Assembly (NCBI GenBank): GCA_000384615.1
Contig: ARQU01000015.1
Location: 1 to 33,257, forward strand
DNA from: an alpha proteobacterium SCGC AAA536-G10
Lineage (GTDB): Bacteria; Pseudomonadota; Alphaproteobacteria; Puniceispirillales; Marisalimonadaceae
Direction of reading: 5' to 3'
Length of the DNA: 33,257 nucleotides
The stretch's first letter is position 1. Each line of letters opens with the position of its first letter. The position numbers and the translations under genes are program-made. Shown here piece after piece: positions 8,190 through 16,712 of this stretch. A model generated the notes under the pieces. It had not been told where the DNA came from and searched no databases. It saw only the letters and a program-made list of their open reading frames with translations.

Positions 8190-9392
8190 GTGGAAAATAA
8201 AAAAAAAGAAAATGTTACTTATACGGATATTTTATTTTCCTTCTTTTTGCTTGGCTTGACATCATTTGGTGGCCCAATAGCCCACATCGGTTATTTTAGA
8301 AATGTTTTTGTTAAACAAAAAAAATGGTTAGATGAAAAAACTTATTTAGATTTTGTTTCTTTATGTAATTTTTTGCCTGGACCCTCATCCAGTCAAGTTG
8401 GGATGTCTATTGGTTATCATTTTAAAGGTATTAGTGGATCTTTATTAGCTTGGTTTGGTTTTACTTTACCATCTGCCATAATTTTAATGATTTTTGGATA
8501 TGCTATTTTTAATTTTGAAAATTCAATCTCTTATGGTCTTCTTCAAGGCTTAAAAGCAATAGTTGTAGTTATTGTCCTTCAAGCAATATTGGGAATGAGG
8601 AAGAATTTATTAAGAGACTCTTTTGGCCATATCATAGTATTTATAACAACGGTAGTATTAATTATTTTTCCCTCGTCATTAAATCAATTTTTATGTTTGC
8701 TATTGAGTGGGTTTCTTGGACTAATTATATATAAAAATGAAAAACAAAGTGAGATTAAAAATAACATTCAAATAAAAATAAACTTTTTGAGTTGTTTACC
8801 ATTAATTTTCTTTTTTTCTTTCCTTTTTTTATTACCTTTTTTGAGTGAATTTTTTAACTCAAATATTCTAAATTTAGCTTCTAGTTTTTATAGAATAGGT
8901 TCTTTAGTGTTTGGAGGTGGACATGTTGTTTTACCGTTATTACAGGAGGAGTTTGTTTCCTCTGGAATGATTGAAAAGGATATTTTTCTTGCAGGTTATG
9001 GTGCAGCTCAGGCAATACCAGGACCATTATTTACGTTTTCTTCATATTTAGGTGTTTTTTTTAAAAGTGAATTTAGCATTTTTTTGATAAGCTTACTTTG
9101 TTTATTTTTTATTTTTTTACCTTCTTTTTTACTTGTTATTGGCATCATGCCTATATGGCAAGAATTGAAGAAAATGGATATAATTATTCGATCTTTTAAA
9201 GGTATTAATGCAAGCGTTATTGGTTTATTAGTAGCAACTTTTTATGATCCAATTATTACATCGTCACTACGTAGTTTAGAAGATATGGTGCTTATTATAG
9301 TAGCTTTTTTACTATTGTTTTTAACAAAAATCCCACAATGGTTTGCGGTTTTTATTTTATCAATGTGTGGTTGGGGTATATCCTTTTTATAG
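8190..9392 (+). CDS. chrA: chromate transporter ChrA-type (CHR family)
   Basis: A 400-residue inner-membrane protein made of two homologous CHR domains. Domain 1 has TSFGGPIAHIGYF near residue 24 and the FLPGPSSSQVGM signature near 62-73. Domain 2 repeats this as VFGGGHVVLPLLQEEFV near 241 and AIPGPLFTFSSYLG near 275. About ten membrane segments can be seen. The family exports chromate, with sulfate-like anions as alternatives in some members. The start is GTG at 8190, after a TAGGAA ribosome site. It is transcribed alone, diverging from the cytochrome c' gene and converging on the MOSC gene two bases away. Confidence 0.92.
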   Translation: MENKKKENVTYTDILFSFFLLGLTSFGGPIAHIGYFRNVFVKQKKWLDEKTYLDFVSLCNFLPGPSSSQVGMSIGYHFKGISGSLLAWFGFTLPSAIILMIFGYAIFNFENSISYGLLQGLKAIVVVIVLQAILGMRKNLLRDSFGHIIVFITTVVLIIFPSSLNQFLCLLLSGFLGLIIYKNEKQSEIKNNIQIKINFLSCLPLIFFFSFLFLLPFLSEFFNSNILNLASSFYRIGSLVFGGGHVVLPLLQEEFVSSGMIEKDIFLAGYGAAQAIPGPLFTFSSYLGVFFKSEFSIFLISLLCLFFIFLPSFLLVIGIMPIWQELKKMDIIIRSFKGINASVIGLLVATFYDPIITSSLRSLEDMVLIIVAFLLLFLTKIPQWFAVFILSMCGWGISFL

Positions 9393-9394
9393 AG

Positions 9395-9886
9395 TTAATC
9401 TTCGAGTTGAATAACTTCGTCACCCTTTTTAATCCTGCCACCCTTTTCAATAGAGCAATTCAAGCCTGATCTATTGTATAGTGGTAAAACAAGTGGTTTT
9501 TTAAGAAGATCTGCTAAATACTTACATGGAAAGTTTAGTCGTCCACCTTTCAAAATTACTTCTCCTATTTTAAATTTTTTACCAACAAGATAATTCAAGG
9601 GCACACCAGACGTTGTAAGGTTACGCCTATGTTCAACAGGTTTTAAAATTATTGGTTTATCTTGAAGCGGGGGTTGATTTGCAGCTAGAGCCTCTAAAAC
9701 TTCATTTTCAATTAAGGTCACATCTCTTATGTCAGGTTTTGGAGAATAAGTACCTGTTTCATTATAATAACGGTCACTTACAATCCCTTTACCTTCAATT
9801 AACTCTGCTTCATCTAATTCAACCATGCTAGCAGAAGCTTTTGGTGCTACATGTATGTGTAATAAAATACCGTTATTCCATTTCAT
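9395..9886 (-). CDS. MOSC domain-containing protein
   Basis: A 163-residue single MOSC domain (molybdenum-cofactor sulfurase C-terminal type), related to YiiM and to the C-terminus of Moco sulfurases. It shows the HRRNLTTSGVPLNYLVGKKFKIGE motif near 86-108 and the conserved cysteine in NFPCKYL at about 120. Family members carry sulfur or bind molybdenum cofactor. It is a stand-alone cytoplasmic protein with no Moco gene next to it. The stop lies 2 bases from the convergent chrA stop. Confidence 0.88.
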   Translation of the reverse strand: MKWNNGILLHIHVAPKASASMVELDEAELIEGKGIVSDRYYNETGTYSPKPDIRDVTLIENEVLEALAANQPPLQDKPIILKPVEHRRNLTTSGVPLNYLVGKKFKIGEVILKGGRLNFPCKYLADLLKKPLVLPLYNRSGLNCSIEKGGRIKKGDEVIQLED

Positions 9887-10012
9887 ATTTTAATTTCCGT
9901 TTATTTTAAATAAATTAAAGTAATTTAATTTTGAACATTTTGAAATATTTTTTGACAAATTTTTAGAAACGTAATATTAGCTCAGAATCATAATTCTTTG
10001 TAGGGCAAAATC

Positions 10013-10420
10013 ATGGAAAATAAAAACGTGTCAGTGATTTCTGATCAAGTAAATGATACAAATTCTCAACTTGCAGGTAGCACCATGACCAAAGCGGGTC
10101 GGCTAGCTATGGAATTATCACATGAGAAAAAAAGACTTAAACAGGAATTAGAAGAACTACAAACAGAATATGATGAAATAAAGCCAACAACTCCAACGGG
10201 AACCACAGATTGGTATGTAAAATGGATGTCAATGTTATTGGCGGTTGCAGGTATTTTTTTAATTAGTGCATCATTAACTTTTTATGGTCAAATGGCCTAT
10301 ATAGTTAGTTGTTTAGGATGGATTTATGTTGGAATGCAATGGGGTGATAGAGCAATTATGATAGGTTCTGCAGTTAGTTGTACTGCTATAGCTATGAACT
10401 TGGTTAATACGTTTACATAA
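10013..10420 (+). CDS. hypothetical protein, coiled coil plus two membrane segments
   Basis: A 135-residue protein I do not recognise. Residues 1-35 are polar. Residues 36-55 are a charged coiled coil (SHEKKRLKQELEELQTEYDE). A Pro/Thr-rich linker (KPTTPTGTTDW) follows, then two hydrophobic helices at about 70-90 and 92-125. It reads as a small inner-membrane protein with a cytoplasmic or periplasmic coiled-coil arm that probably oligomerises. The ATG follows a TAGGGC site. Its stop is 2 bases from the convergent small membrane protein gene. Confidence 0.7.
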   Translation: MENKNVSVISDQVNDTNSQLAGSTMTKAGRLAMELSHEKKRLKQELEELQTEYDEIKPTTPTGTTDWYVKWMSMLLAVAGIFLISASLTFYGQMAYIVSCLGWIYVGMQWGDRAIMIGSAVSCTAIAMNLVNTFT

Positions 10421-10421
10421 A

Positions 10422-10625
10422 TTATTTTTTTTGTTTGTTTTTAAAGATAAAACTTTTCCATGAGTACTGATTTTTTTCATTATTTTTGACTAGATAACTA
10501 GCAACCAATATTCCAAATGTAATGATGATTATTAAAATATAGTACCACTCTAAATCATTGTTTTTAAATAAATATGCAAGAAAAAATGGTAATAAAAAGC
10601 ATAATAATAAGATAAAAAATTTCAT
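10422..10625 (-). CDS. small two-helix membrane protein
   Basis: A 67-residue protein with two hydrophobic helices (FFILLLCFLLPFFLAYLF, then WYYILIIIITFGILVASYLV) and a basic tail ending KNKQKK. The positive charges suggest both ends face the cytoplasm. No family is recognised. It follows the lipoprotein gene on the same strand after 42 bases and may be cotranscribed with it. Confidence 0.5.
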   Translation of the reverse strand: MKFFILLLCFLLPFFLAYLFKNNDLEWYYILIIIITFGILVASYLVKNNEKNQYSWKSFIFKNKQKK

Positions 10626-10667
10626 AATTTAATTTTAATATCTATAGTACTTTTAACAACTCTTAAA

Positions 10668-11207
10668 TTAAATGTTTGATTTACATTTAAATATATCAGC
10701 AGTTACACTGGATAAAAGATTTGTCTCTTTAATTAAAGTATTTATAACATCATCGCTATTTTTTTTTGCTGTTCTTTGGTTAGTATAAGTAACTTCTTTG
10801 TTTTCATTTAAATCTTGTATACCTATAGCATTACCACCCATTGTTTGAGCTCTTTTTTTAAGCTCATACATTAATTCATCATAGCTTAAACTTCCTACAA
10901 CTTTTACTCTTATAATATCGACACAGTCAGCATTTCCCTTTAAAAATTTAGTTGATGAAAAATCAATATCTTTAAAATGATCTGTATAAGGTTTTTTTAC
11001 CTTTGAAGGTGTTGTGTTAGGCTTAACTAAACTAGTTAATTTTTGGTCTGAGATAGTTTCTGTAGTTCCTACGGTAGTTTGCTTTTGATCTGGGTTCAAT
11101 ACTATGCTTTGGCCATATCTTGATATATATGATGAACCTTGATGACAACTAGACAAAAAAACTAGCAAGAATGTAACTAAAACTATTTTTACCATTATAA
11201 ATCTCAA
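10668..11207 (-). CDS. outer-membrane lipoprotein, RcsF/DUF4156-like C-terminal domain
   Basis: A 179-residue secreted protein with a lipobox (FLSSC) near residue 21, so it is probably a lipoprotein. The C-terminal half, residues about 90-178, has a cysteine pair and a GSLSYDELMYELKKRAQTMGGNAIGI segment. That 'kkrA..lGgNAI' pattern is seen in RcsF/DUF4156-type envelope proteins. A second ATG four codons in (11195) has a slightly better GAGA ribosome site and may be the true start. It lies downstream of the immunity-like gene on the same strand, 76 bases away. Confidence 0.7.
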   Translation of the reverse strand: MRFIMVKIVLVTFLLVFLSSCHQGSSYISRYGQSIVLNPDQKQTTVGTTETISDQKLTSLVKPNTTPSKVKKPYTDHFKDIDFSSTKFLKGNADCVDIIRVKVVGSLSYDELMYELKKRAQTMGGNAIGIQDLNENKEVTYTNQRTAKKNSDDVINTLIKETNLLSSVTADIFKCKSNI

Positions 11208-11283
11208 ATCTTATTACAATATATAATACGTCACTTATATTAATATATTTAATTTCATGATTTAAATATATTTATCTACAAAA

Positions 11284-11628
11284 TCAATTTTTACATTTGA
11301 AATTATTGATAAAAAACTTTCCTAAAACTTTGTTAGCTTCAACGCTCATTAGTTCAGCATTATCTATTATAAAACTAAGAACAGATAGTCTGATTTTTTT
11401 AATGGACAAATTTTGTGGTACGCAGATATTAGTCGTTTTCTCATCTATACTAAAAATCACATCGTTAACAGCAATTATATAGCCGTCACATATACCTTGT
11501 TCGTATAAATTATTACTTTTACAATATGATAGGAATTGTGCCGCCGTGAAAAAAAGATTATTCGATGCCGCATACGTTTTATTCATAGTAGTTATACTTA
11601 GTAATGTGAATATTAAAAATTTTACCAT
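11284..11628 (-). CDS. Rap1a/Tai family immunity-like secreted protein
   Basis: A 114-residue exported protein with a signal peptide cleaved near TYA-ASN (residue 20). The mature part shows the Rap1a/Tai layout: C36, then C47 in a CDGYIIAVNDV motif, C69 followed by Pro (CVP), a helical region, and C112 near the end. Known family members are periplasmic immunity proteins against type VI secretion amidase effectors, though many homologues have no known effector. No T6SS gene is in this window. Its start overlaps the end of the adhesin gene by 7 bases, so the two are translationally coupled. Confidence 0.78.
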   Translation of the reverse strand: MVKFLIFTLLSITTMNKTYAASNNLFFTAAQFLSYCKSNNLYEQGICDGYIIAVNDVIFSIDEKTTNICVPQNLSIKKIRLSVLSFIIDNAELMSVEANKVLGKFFINNFKCKN

Positions 11629-12890
11629 GACATCCCTAAAGAAAGTTTACCCATATTATAATCTCCAGAAACTGCACTACCAAATGAAAAGTCCATTGGC
11701 AGGTGCAATCCATCATAAATTCCTACAAAATTTAATCCAAAAGCAATTTCATTATTTGTAGATGCACTACTTAAATTTAAAGAATGTTTATTTCCATATA
11801 GTGGTAAGCGTGTATCCAAAGTAGTTGCCATAAGGCTAACTTGATCAGCATATTTTCTTGTAGCTGCATGATTAGCCTCGTTTGGATCTTGTATGATTAA
11901 ATCTCCTATAACTGTAGTACTATCAGTAGCATTTTTTCCGATTTGTATATTACCAGTCGATGAAGCCATTATATCTTTCCCATAAGTAGAGGAATCGTAA
12001 AAGAGCATGGAATTACTACCAATATGGACTATATCATTTGCGGTATCCTTATATAAAAATGTGTCTCCACTACTATCAATAAAAGTGTTTGCTTTTATTG
12101 TGTTTGCTGTAATAGTTCCAGTTGCTGTAATATTTCTAAAACCAGAAATGTCAGAATTACTATCCACAACAACAGCTTTGTTGGCACTTACAGTTCCAGC
12201 GGTTACATCATCAAGTGTTTCTAATTCACTCTCTGATATATTTGCATTACCAATAATAAAAGAACTACTGGCAGTAATGTTACCTGAACTGGTTATATCA
12301 CTTGAACTTATTGTTCCTAAACCAGAAACGTTTCCATTGGTGTCAAAGGTATAGTTACTACTTGAAAATGTACCTGTTATTGCTAAATTATCATTTATAG
12401 TCACCGTATTATTAGAAAAGTCACCATGTATTAATGGAGTATTGTCAGCGCTATTAGAAATGAACAGTTGATTAGACACACTTCCTGATGTAGGTCCTGC
12501 CTCGTATCCAATAAATATATTGCCAGACCCATCGACATTTGTTGATCCAGACTTGTAACCAATTGCAGTATTTTTGTCCCCGCTTGTTAAGGCGACTAAG
12601 CTATCTGATCCAATTGCAGTATTATAATCTCCGGTATGTATGAGTTTGCCTGACTCATACCCAACGACTGTATTTGCATTTCCTTCTGTCAAATCCATTC
12701 CAACTGCATGATAACCATAAGCTGTATTAAAATCTCCTGACGTTATATCTGGAAATACTGCACCACCACCGGCACCACTATCAGATCCACAATTATCTGT
12801 ATTAGTACATGTTGCATTTGCTGAAAAATCACTTATTAAACTCATACCTAAACATATGATAATAAATATTTTTATAAAAATTAAAGCCAT
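11622..12890 (-). CDS. surface adhesin-like protein: YadA-type head repeats, phage fibre-like stalk, beta anchor-like C-terminus
   Basis: A 422-residue exported protein. There is a signal peptide to about residue 26 (SANA-TCT), then a Gly-rich N-terminus. At about 50-140 there are four or five YadA/Hia head repeats of the form G(D/N)xNTAIGxxS. The middle (about 200-330) is Ser/Thr/Asn-rich with ITATGTITANTI and VSANKAVVVDS phrases of the kind seen in marine phage tail fibres. IQDPNEANHAATRKYAD follows near residue 345, the usual hinge before a trimeric stalk. The last 70 residues have alternating hydrophobic strands and end GKLSLGMSW with a terminal aromatic, like a YadA membrane anchor. It is probably a trimeric outer-membrane protein. 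The ribosome site is poor and covered by a hairpin. Confidence 0.72.
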   Translation of the reverse strand: MALIFIKIFIIICLGMSLISDFSANATCTNTDNCGSDSGAGGGAVFPDITSGDFNTAYGYHAVGMDLTEGNANTVVGYESGKLIHTGDYNTAIGSDSLVALTSGDKNTAIGYKSGSTNVDGSGNIFIGYEAGPTSGSVSNQLFISNSADNTPLIHGDFSNNTVTINDNLAITGTFSSSNYTFDTNGNVSGLGTISSSDITSSGNITASSSFIIGNANISESELETLDDVTAGTVSANKAVVVDSNSDISGFRNITATGTITANTIKANTFIDSSGDTFLYKDTANDIVHIGSNSMLFYDSSTYGKDIMASSTGNIQIGKNATDSTTVIGDLIIQDPNEANHAATRKYADQVSLMATTLDTRLPLYGNKHSLNLSSASTNNEIAFGLNFVGIYDGLHLPMDFSFGSAVSGDYNMGKLSLGMSW

Positions 12891-12895
12891 ATAAA

Positions 12896-12912
12896 TATTA
12901 CGGCGTAATAAT
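12896..12912 (+). terminator. short hairpin followed by a T run, upstream of the adhesin gene
   Basis: TATTAC and GTAATA form a 6-bp stem around a 3-base GGC loop, followed on the plus strand by about ten Ts. Read on plus it looks like a small rho-independent terminator against antisense transcription. On the minus strand it sits 6-20 bases before the adhesin ATG, where it would occlude the ribosome site. Confidence 0.35.
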
Positions 12913-12925
12913 TTTTTTTTTAAAA

Positions 12926-13510
12926 CTAAGCAATCATATGGACATCATAACGTATAGTTTTGCCCAAAATCTGATGTGAACATTGCTTAATATCTTTTAA
13001 AGGATCAGCATATCTTGGTTGTTTAATAACAACTCTGTTTTTTGCAAATTTTAAGGCTACGTCTATCAATTCTGTATAATCAGAATCTGGCCCAACAATC
13101 TCCCTTACTAATCTCATATCATTTTTTACAAGAGCTGTTTTTTTTCTATCTTTGTACATTGTGTCTATTAAAATGACTTCTGGTGACATATTAGGTAAAA
13201 TATTTTTTGAGTCACCAAAAATTAAGTTCATTCTACCTATAATTTTACTTACCTCTCCTCCAAACAAAATACCCTCTGCAAAACCATCTTGCAGTAATTT
13301 ATATATTTTTTCAGATCGTTCTATTAAGGTAACATTTGCACCAAGTGAAGCTAGTATAAAAGCATCGTAACCTAAGCCAGCTGTAGCATCTATAATGTTT
13401 CTATTTTTATTGGATTTCATTCCGACGGCTTTGGCTAAATTTTGACCTCTACCTTTACCGTATTTTAATCTATGTAATATTGCACCTTCAACAAAAGAAC
13501 ATTTCAACAT
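12926..13510 (-). CDS. rsmJ: 16S rRNA (guanine1516-N2)-methyltransferase RsmJ
   Basis: A SAM-dependent methyltransferase that modifies 16S rRNA G1516. The region HRLKYGKGRGQNLAKAVG (residues 13-30) and the SAM motif DATAGLGYDAFILASLGA (about 41-58) correspond closely to E. coli RsmJ, as do TALVKNDMRLVREIVGPD near 127 and VVIKQPRYADPL near 161. At 194 residues it lacks the N-terminal 50-60 residues of the enterobacterial protein, which is common outside that group. The E. coli catalytic-loop DPMFP is replaced by DTMYK, which could alter activity. Confidence 0.9.
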   Translation of the reverse strand: MLKCSFVEGAILHRLKYGKGRGQNLAKAVGMKSNKNRNIIDATAGLGYDAFILASLGANVTLIERSEKIYKLLQDGFAEGILFGGEVSKIIGRMNLIFGDSKNILPNMSPEVILIDTMYKDRKKTALVKNDMRLVREIVGPDSDYTELIDVALKFAKNRVVIKQPRYADPLKDIKQCSHQILGKTIRYDVHMIA

Positions 13511-13559
13511 TTTGCACTATAAAATTAAACTTTTACATTTTCTAAAATATTTAAAAAAT

Positions 13560-14450
13560 TTAATTATTCTCCATTGGTAATGTTTGATCAATTGCGGCCC
13601 ACTCGTGTAAAGAGTTGTCATAAATAACTATTTTTTCAAATCCTAATTGATATAAAACAAACGCTTCCAAAGATGCAGCAATACCTCCACCACAGTAGTT
13701 AAGAATCTTCTTGTCTTTGGTAATTTTATTTTTCTCAAACATATTGGCAAGTTCTTCAATTGGTTTGAATTTTCCAGTCTTATTATCTAACAATTCATGA
13801 AATGGTATATTTTTACTGCTTGGTATTTTTCCTCGTCTTCCATATCTAGGGTTTTGACCTTCGTGGATATCTGCAGTTAGAGAATTTAATATTATAAAAT
13901 CTGGGTTACCAATAGCATTAATTACTTCATCTTTATTAACAAAAATATTCTCTCTTGGAGTAAATTCAAAATCAGATGGTGAATAGTCTAAACTTGTTTG
14001 TGAGGTGGGCAGATCATTTCGTTCCCATTCCTTAAAGCCCCCATCTAATATGCTTACGTTATCTATTCCTACTGATCTAAGCATCCACCAAAGGCGAGCT
14101 GACCATTGTACACCATTTCTAGAATATAATATCGTATGAAAATCAGCGCCGATGCCTAAATTTTTGAACTTATCTGCCAGTTTTTCTAGCTTTGGTAATG
14201 TAAATCTGTACGGACTTTTTTCATCAGATAAATCCAAATGAAGATCCATGAAGCTGGAGTTTTTTATATGTTTTATTTCATATTTTTTTCTACCACTTTC
14301 AACAATGTAAGGTAGAGATGGATCATTGTCTTTATATTGTAGATAAGTTGTACAATCATATATTCTTATATCTGGATTGTTCAAATTATTATGAAGCCAT
14401 TCGCAACTTACAATTGCATTTGGATTTTTCCAGACTAATTTTGTTGTCAT
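13560..14450 (-). CDS. two-domain sulfurtransferase (rhodanese/3-mercaptopyruvate type)
   Basis: A 296-residue tandem rhodanese of the SseA/thiosulfate sulfurtransferase type. The N-terminal inactive domain spans about 1-140, with SRNGVQWSARLWWMLRSVG at the loop position. The C-terminal domain has the persulfide-forming cysteine in NYCGGGIAAS (about 252-261). The GRRGKIPSSKNIPF segment near 205 is the substrate-arginine region of this family. The CGGGIAA loop is six residues long, as in the family; its composition favours thiosulfate or mercaptopyruvate, which cannot be separated here. It is followed at 50 bases by RsmJ and preceded by the oxidoreductase, all on the minus strand. Confidence 0.9.
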   Translation of the reverse strand: MTTKLVWKNPNAIVSCEWLHNNLNNPDIRIYDCTTYLQYKDNDPSLPYIVESGRKKYEIKHIKNSSFMDLHLDLSDEKSPYRFTLPKLEKLADKFKNLGIGADFHTILYSRNGVQWSARLWWMLRSVGIDNVSILDGGFKEWERNDLPTSQTSLDYSPSDFEFTPRENIFVNKDEVINAIGNPDFIILNSLTADIHEGQNPRYGRRGKIPSSKNIPFHELLDNKTGKFKPIEELANMFEKNKITKDKKILNYCGGGIAASLEAFVLYQLGFEKIVIYDNSLHEWAAIDQTLPMENN

Positions 14451-14490
14451 AAGCTATACCTTTAAATAGTGTTTCAATTTATTAAAATTT

Positions 14491-15465
14491 TTAAGGTGTT
14501 AAAAATACACTACCTCCACCTCTTCTAGACTCTAGCACATCGTGTGCTAAAGAGGCGTCTTTAAGTTTATAAGGCTCTAATTTTGGTATTTTTATTTGAT
14601 TATTTTGAAAAGCATTAAAAACAGAATTAGCCATTTTTTTGTATAAGTTGGAGTTAGATATGTAATCAAAAAGGATTGGCCTTGAAATTGTAAGGGATTT
14701 ACTAGCTAGAGTAGACATAGATATTGGTTCTACCGGACCCGATGATTGTCCAAAATTTATTAAATGTCCACATGCACTAATACTTTTTAAAGAGTTTTCA
14801 AATGTATCCTTTCCTACTGAATCAAATACCTTATCCACACCGTTACCCTTAGTTATATCCATTATTTGAGTCACAAAGTCTTTTTGATTATAAGTAAATA
14901 CATAGTCACAGCCAAGTGAATGAGCTAACGATATTTTTTCATCATTACCTACACTTCCAATTACACATGCACCTTTCGATTTCGCCCATTGAGAAAAAAG
15001 ACTTCCTACTCCTCCTGTAGCAGCTGTGATTAAAATAATGTCATTAGGTTTTACTTGAGTTACTTGCTCCATTAACATTTGAACTGTTATTGCTCTTGAA
15101 AAGTTAGTAGCAATTACATCATCAGTAATATAGTTAGGTATTTTTATGGCAAGTTTACTATCGATTACTCTATGACTTGCGTATGCTCCATAATACTTAG
15201 TTATGTAGCCAATCCTATCTCCAATGTTAAAATCTCTGCTTTTATTACCAACATCTTGGACAACACCTGCCGCTTCTAATCCTGGTATACCGGGTAACTC
15301 AAGTGTTTTATATAACCCAGACCTAACATAAATATCATGAAAGTGAACGCCTATTGCAGTTTGTTTAATGAGCAATTCGTTATCTTTGGGCTTTTCAACA
15401 ATAACATCTTCTAATTTTAAAACGTTTGATTTTCCGTGATTTCTTAAAACTATAGCTTTGGACAT
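14491..15465 (-). CDS. quinone oxidoreductase, zeta-crystallin type
   Basis: A 324-residue zinc-free medium-chain reductase of the QOR family that reduces quinones with NADPH. It shows the IGVHFHDIYVRSGLY segment near 38, PGIPGLEAAGVV near 58-69, the AATGGVGSLFSQWAKSKGA nucleotide-binding motif near 148, and FDSVGKDTFENSLKSI near 212. It lacks the structural zinc cysteines. It has the normal length for the family and a typical ending, HDVLESRRGGGSVFLTP. It is the first gene of a minus-strand set with the sulfurtransferase. Confidence 0.93.
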   Translation of the reverse strand: MSKAIVLRNHGKSNVLKLEDVIVEKPKDNELLIKQTAIGVHFHDIYVRSGLYKTLELPGIPGLEAAGVVQDVGNKSRDFNIGDRIGYITKYYGAYASHRVIDSKLAIKIPNYITDDVIATNFSRAITVQMLMEQVTQVKPNDIILITAATGGVGSLFSQWAKSKGACVIGSVGNDEKISLAHSLGCDYVFTYNQKDFVTQIMDITKGNGVDKVFDSVGKDTFENSLKSISACGHLINFGQSSGPVEPISMSTLASKSLTISRPILFDYISNSNLYKKMANSVFNAFQNNQIKIPKLEPYKLKDASLAHDVLESRRGGGSVFLTP

Positions 15466-15582
15466 AAATTCCTCTTAACAATTTCAATTTCAGGTAATGA
15501 TATAAAATATTTGTAATTCTTCAAATCATTAATAAGATGTTTTTAATTGCAGTTTAATATTATTCGTTAGGGTTTTTAATCT

Positions 15583-15879
15583 ATGTCCATTATGAGAATA
15601 ACAGTGCGCACATTTCAAAATGAACAGCATGCAGAAATGTTTATCGCTATATCCCAAAAAATCATGGAAGATACGCTGAAAGATAAATTTAAGATTGACT
15701 TTAAAATGATACAGAATAAATCAACGAAAAATCAGGTTACTGCTATTTGGAAATATGATAATGAACAACACTTAAAAGAAGTTCGAAAATATTTATCAAA
15801 GCATAACTCTATACCAAATTCTTTATCGCCAAAAGAAGTTGTTTTTTCGGGTGATGTAATATTAGAATCTAAATTATAA
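15583..15879 (+). CDS. conserved 98-residue protein (copy A of a paralogous pair)
   Basis: A small protein of predicted alpha/beta character. Its opening strand MRITVRTFQNEQHAEMF, the central QVTAIWKYDNEQHLKEVRKYL and the ending PNSLSPKEVVFSGDVI read like a ferredoxin-like monooxygenase-type fold, though this is a guess from pattern. A second copy of the same length lies at 21639-21935 on the opposite strand and shares these three blocks. It stands alone on the plus strand between two minus-strand genes. A TTAGGG ribosome site supports the ATG. Function unknown. Confidence 0.75.
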   Translation: MSIMRITVRTFQNEQHAEMFIAISQKIMEDTLKDKFKIDFKMIQNKSTKNQVTAIWKYDNEQHLKEVRKYLSKHNSIPNSLSPKEVVFSGDVILESKL

Positions 15880-15887
15880 AATATATT

Positions 15888-16271
15888 TTAAAAAAATTTA
15901 ATACTCATCATAATTAGGCAAATTAGAGCAACAGCCCACACACCTGTTCTTAAATAATTAATTCCCAGAATATATAGAGGTATATAAATTGTTCTTGACA
16001 CCAACCATAATAACGCCAATGAAGAATTGTCGACCTCTTTGATAATTGATATTAAGATCAAACCAATAAAAATTGGTAATGTCTCAAATAGATTCCTCAA
16101 TGCTCTATTAGCTCTCCCAAAAAACTGAGATGTATCTTGATCATTGTCTCTTGAAGAAAAAAGATATATAAATTTTATTTTATTAGTTATCAAAAGATCA
16201 ATTATTACAGGAATAGATATTTGAACTATAACTAACAAAAAAGAAAGTATAAGAATGTTTTCTAAAGTCAT
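15888..16271 (-). CDS. MAPEG family membrane protein
   Basis: A 127-residue inner-membrane protein with four hydrophobic helices. The MAPEG signature, a basic RANRALRNLFETLPIFIGLI segment, lies near 54-73, with SRTIYIPLYILGINYLRTGVWAV near 91-113. This eicosanoid/glutathione-metabolism superfamily includes bacterial proteins of unknown role. The start is supported by a GGAG site. It lies 16 bases downstream of the small coiled-coil gene, likely in one operon. Confidence 0.85.
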   Translation of the reverse strand: MTLENILILSFLLVIVQISIPVIIDLLITNKIKFIYLFSSRDNDQDTSQFFGRANRALRNLFETLPIFIGLILISIIKEVDNSSLALLWLVSRTIYIPLYILGINYLRTGVWAVALICLIMMSIKFF

Positions 16272-16287
16272 TATAATCTCCTATTAA

Positions 16288-16452
16288 TTATTTATTTTGA
16301 TATAATTTTAATCTGTCGAGTAAAGAGTTTATATATTCTTCAGATTCTAACAATTTTTTTTTTAAATTTTTATTTTGTTCCTCAAGAAAATAATTTTGTC
16401 TTTTTAACCACTCACTATGTTCAAGCTCAGTAGGATACTTTTTCTTAGACAT
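16288..16452 (-). CDS. 54-residue charged coiled-coil protein
   Basis: A small protein starting MSKKKYPTELEHSEW. Residues about 14-50 are a Lys/Glu/Leu-rich helix (FLEEQNKNLKKKLLESEE) with heptad-like spacing, predicted to be a coiled coil. It starts with ATG and its stop lies 16 bases before the MAPEG gene on the same strand, which supports it being real. It has no known function or family. Confidence 0.5.
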   Translation of the reverse strand: MSKKKYPTELEHSEWLKRQNYFLEEQNKNLKKKLLESEEYINSLLDRLKLYQNK

Positions 16453-16544
16453 TAAATTTCTCTTATTTAAATTTGATTAGATAGATGTATTAATTAACAT
16501 TTAAGATATCAACCTAAATGCTAAAAATACTTTATATAAAAACA

Positions 16545-16712
16545 TTAACTTTCTTCTTTTGTTAAATCTTTTGTAAGATATACCCCAAAACAAAAGCCAC
16601 CAATTGCAAAAAAATTTAGAACAAAATTAGGCTCAACCAAATCTATAGTCCGTAAAATACCCCATAATAAGCACATACTAATTATTATCCATCCTGCTAT
16701 TTGTCTATTCAT
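16545..16712 (-). CDS. 55-residue small membrane protein
   Basis: It starts MNRQIAGWIIISMCLLWGIL and has two hydrophobic helices, the second around NFFAIGGFCFGVYL, followed by a charged tail KDLTKEES. The AAGGATT ribosome site, 5-11 bases upstream, supports translation. It lies upstream of the coiled-coil and MAPEG genes on the same strand, 92 bases away. A similar two-helix layout is seen in the small proteins at 19172 and 32618. Confidence 0.5.
   Translation of the reverse strand: MNRQIAGWIIISMCLLWGILRTIDLVEPNFVLNFFAIGGFCFGVYLTKDLTKEES

Noticed and set aside
12007-12354. 115-residue plus-strand frame inside the adhesin gene
   Set aside because: It is antisense to the Ser/Thr-rich repeats; its low-complexity Leu/Val/Pro content is what those repeats give in reverse.
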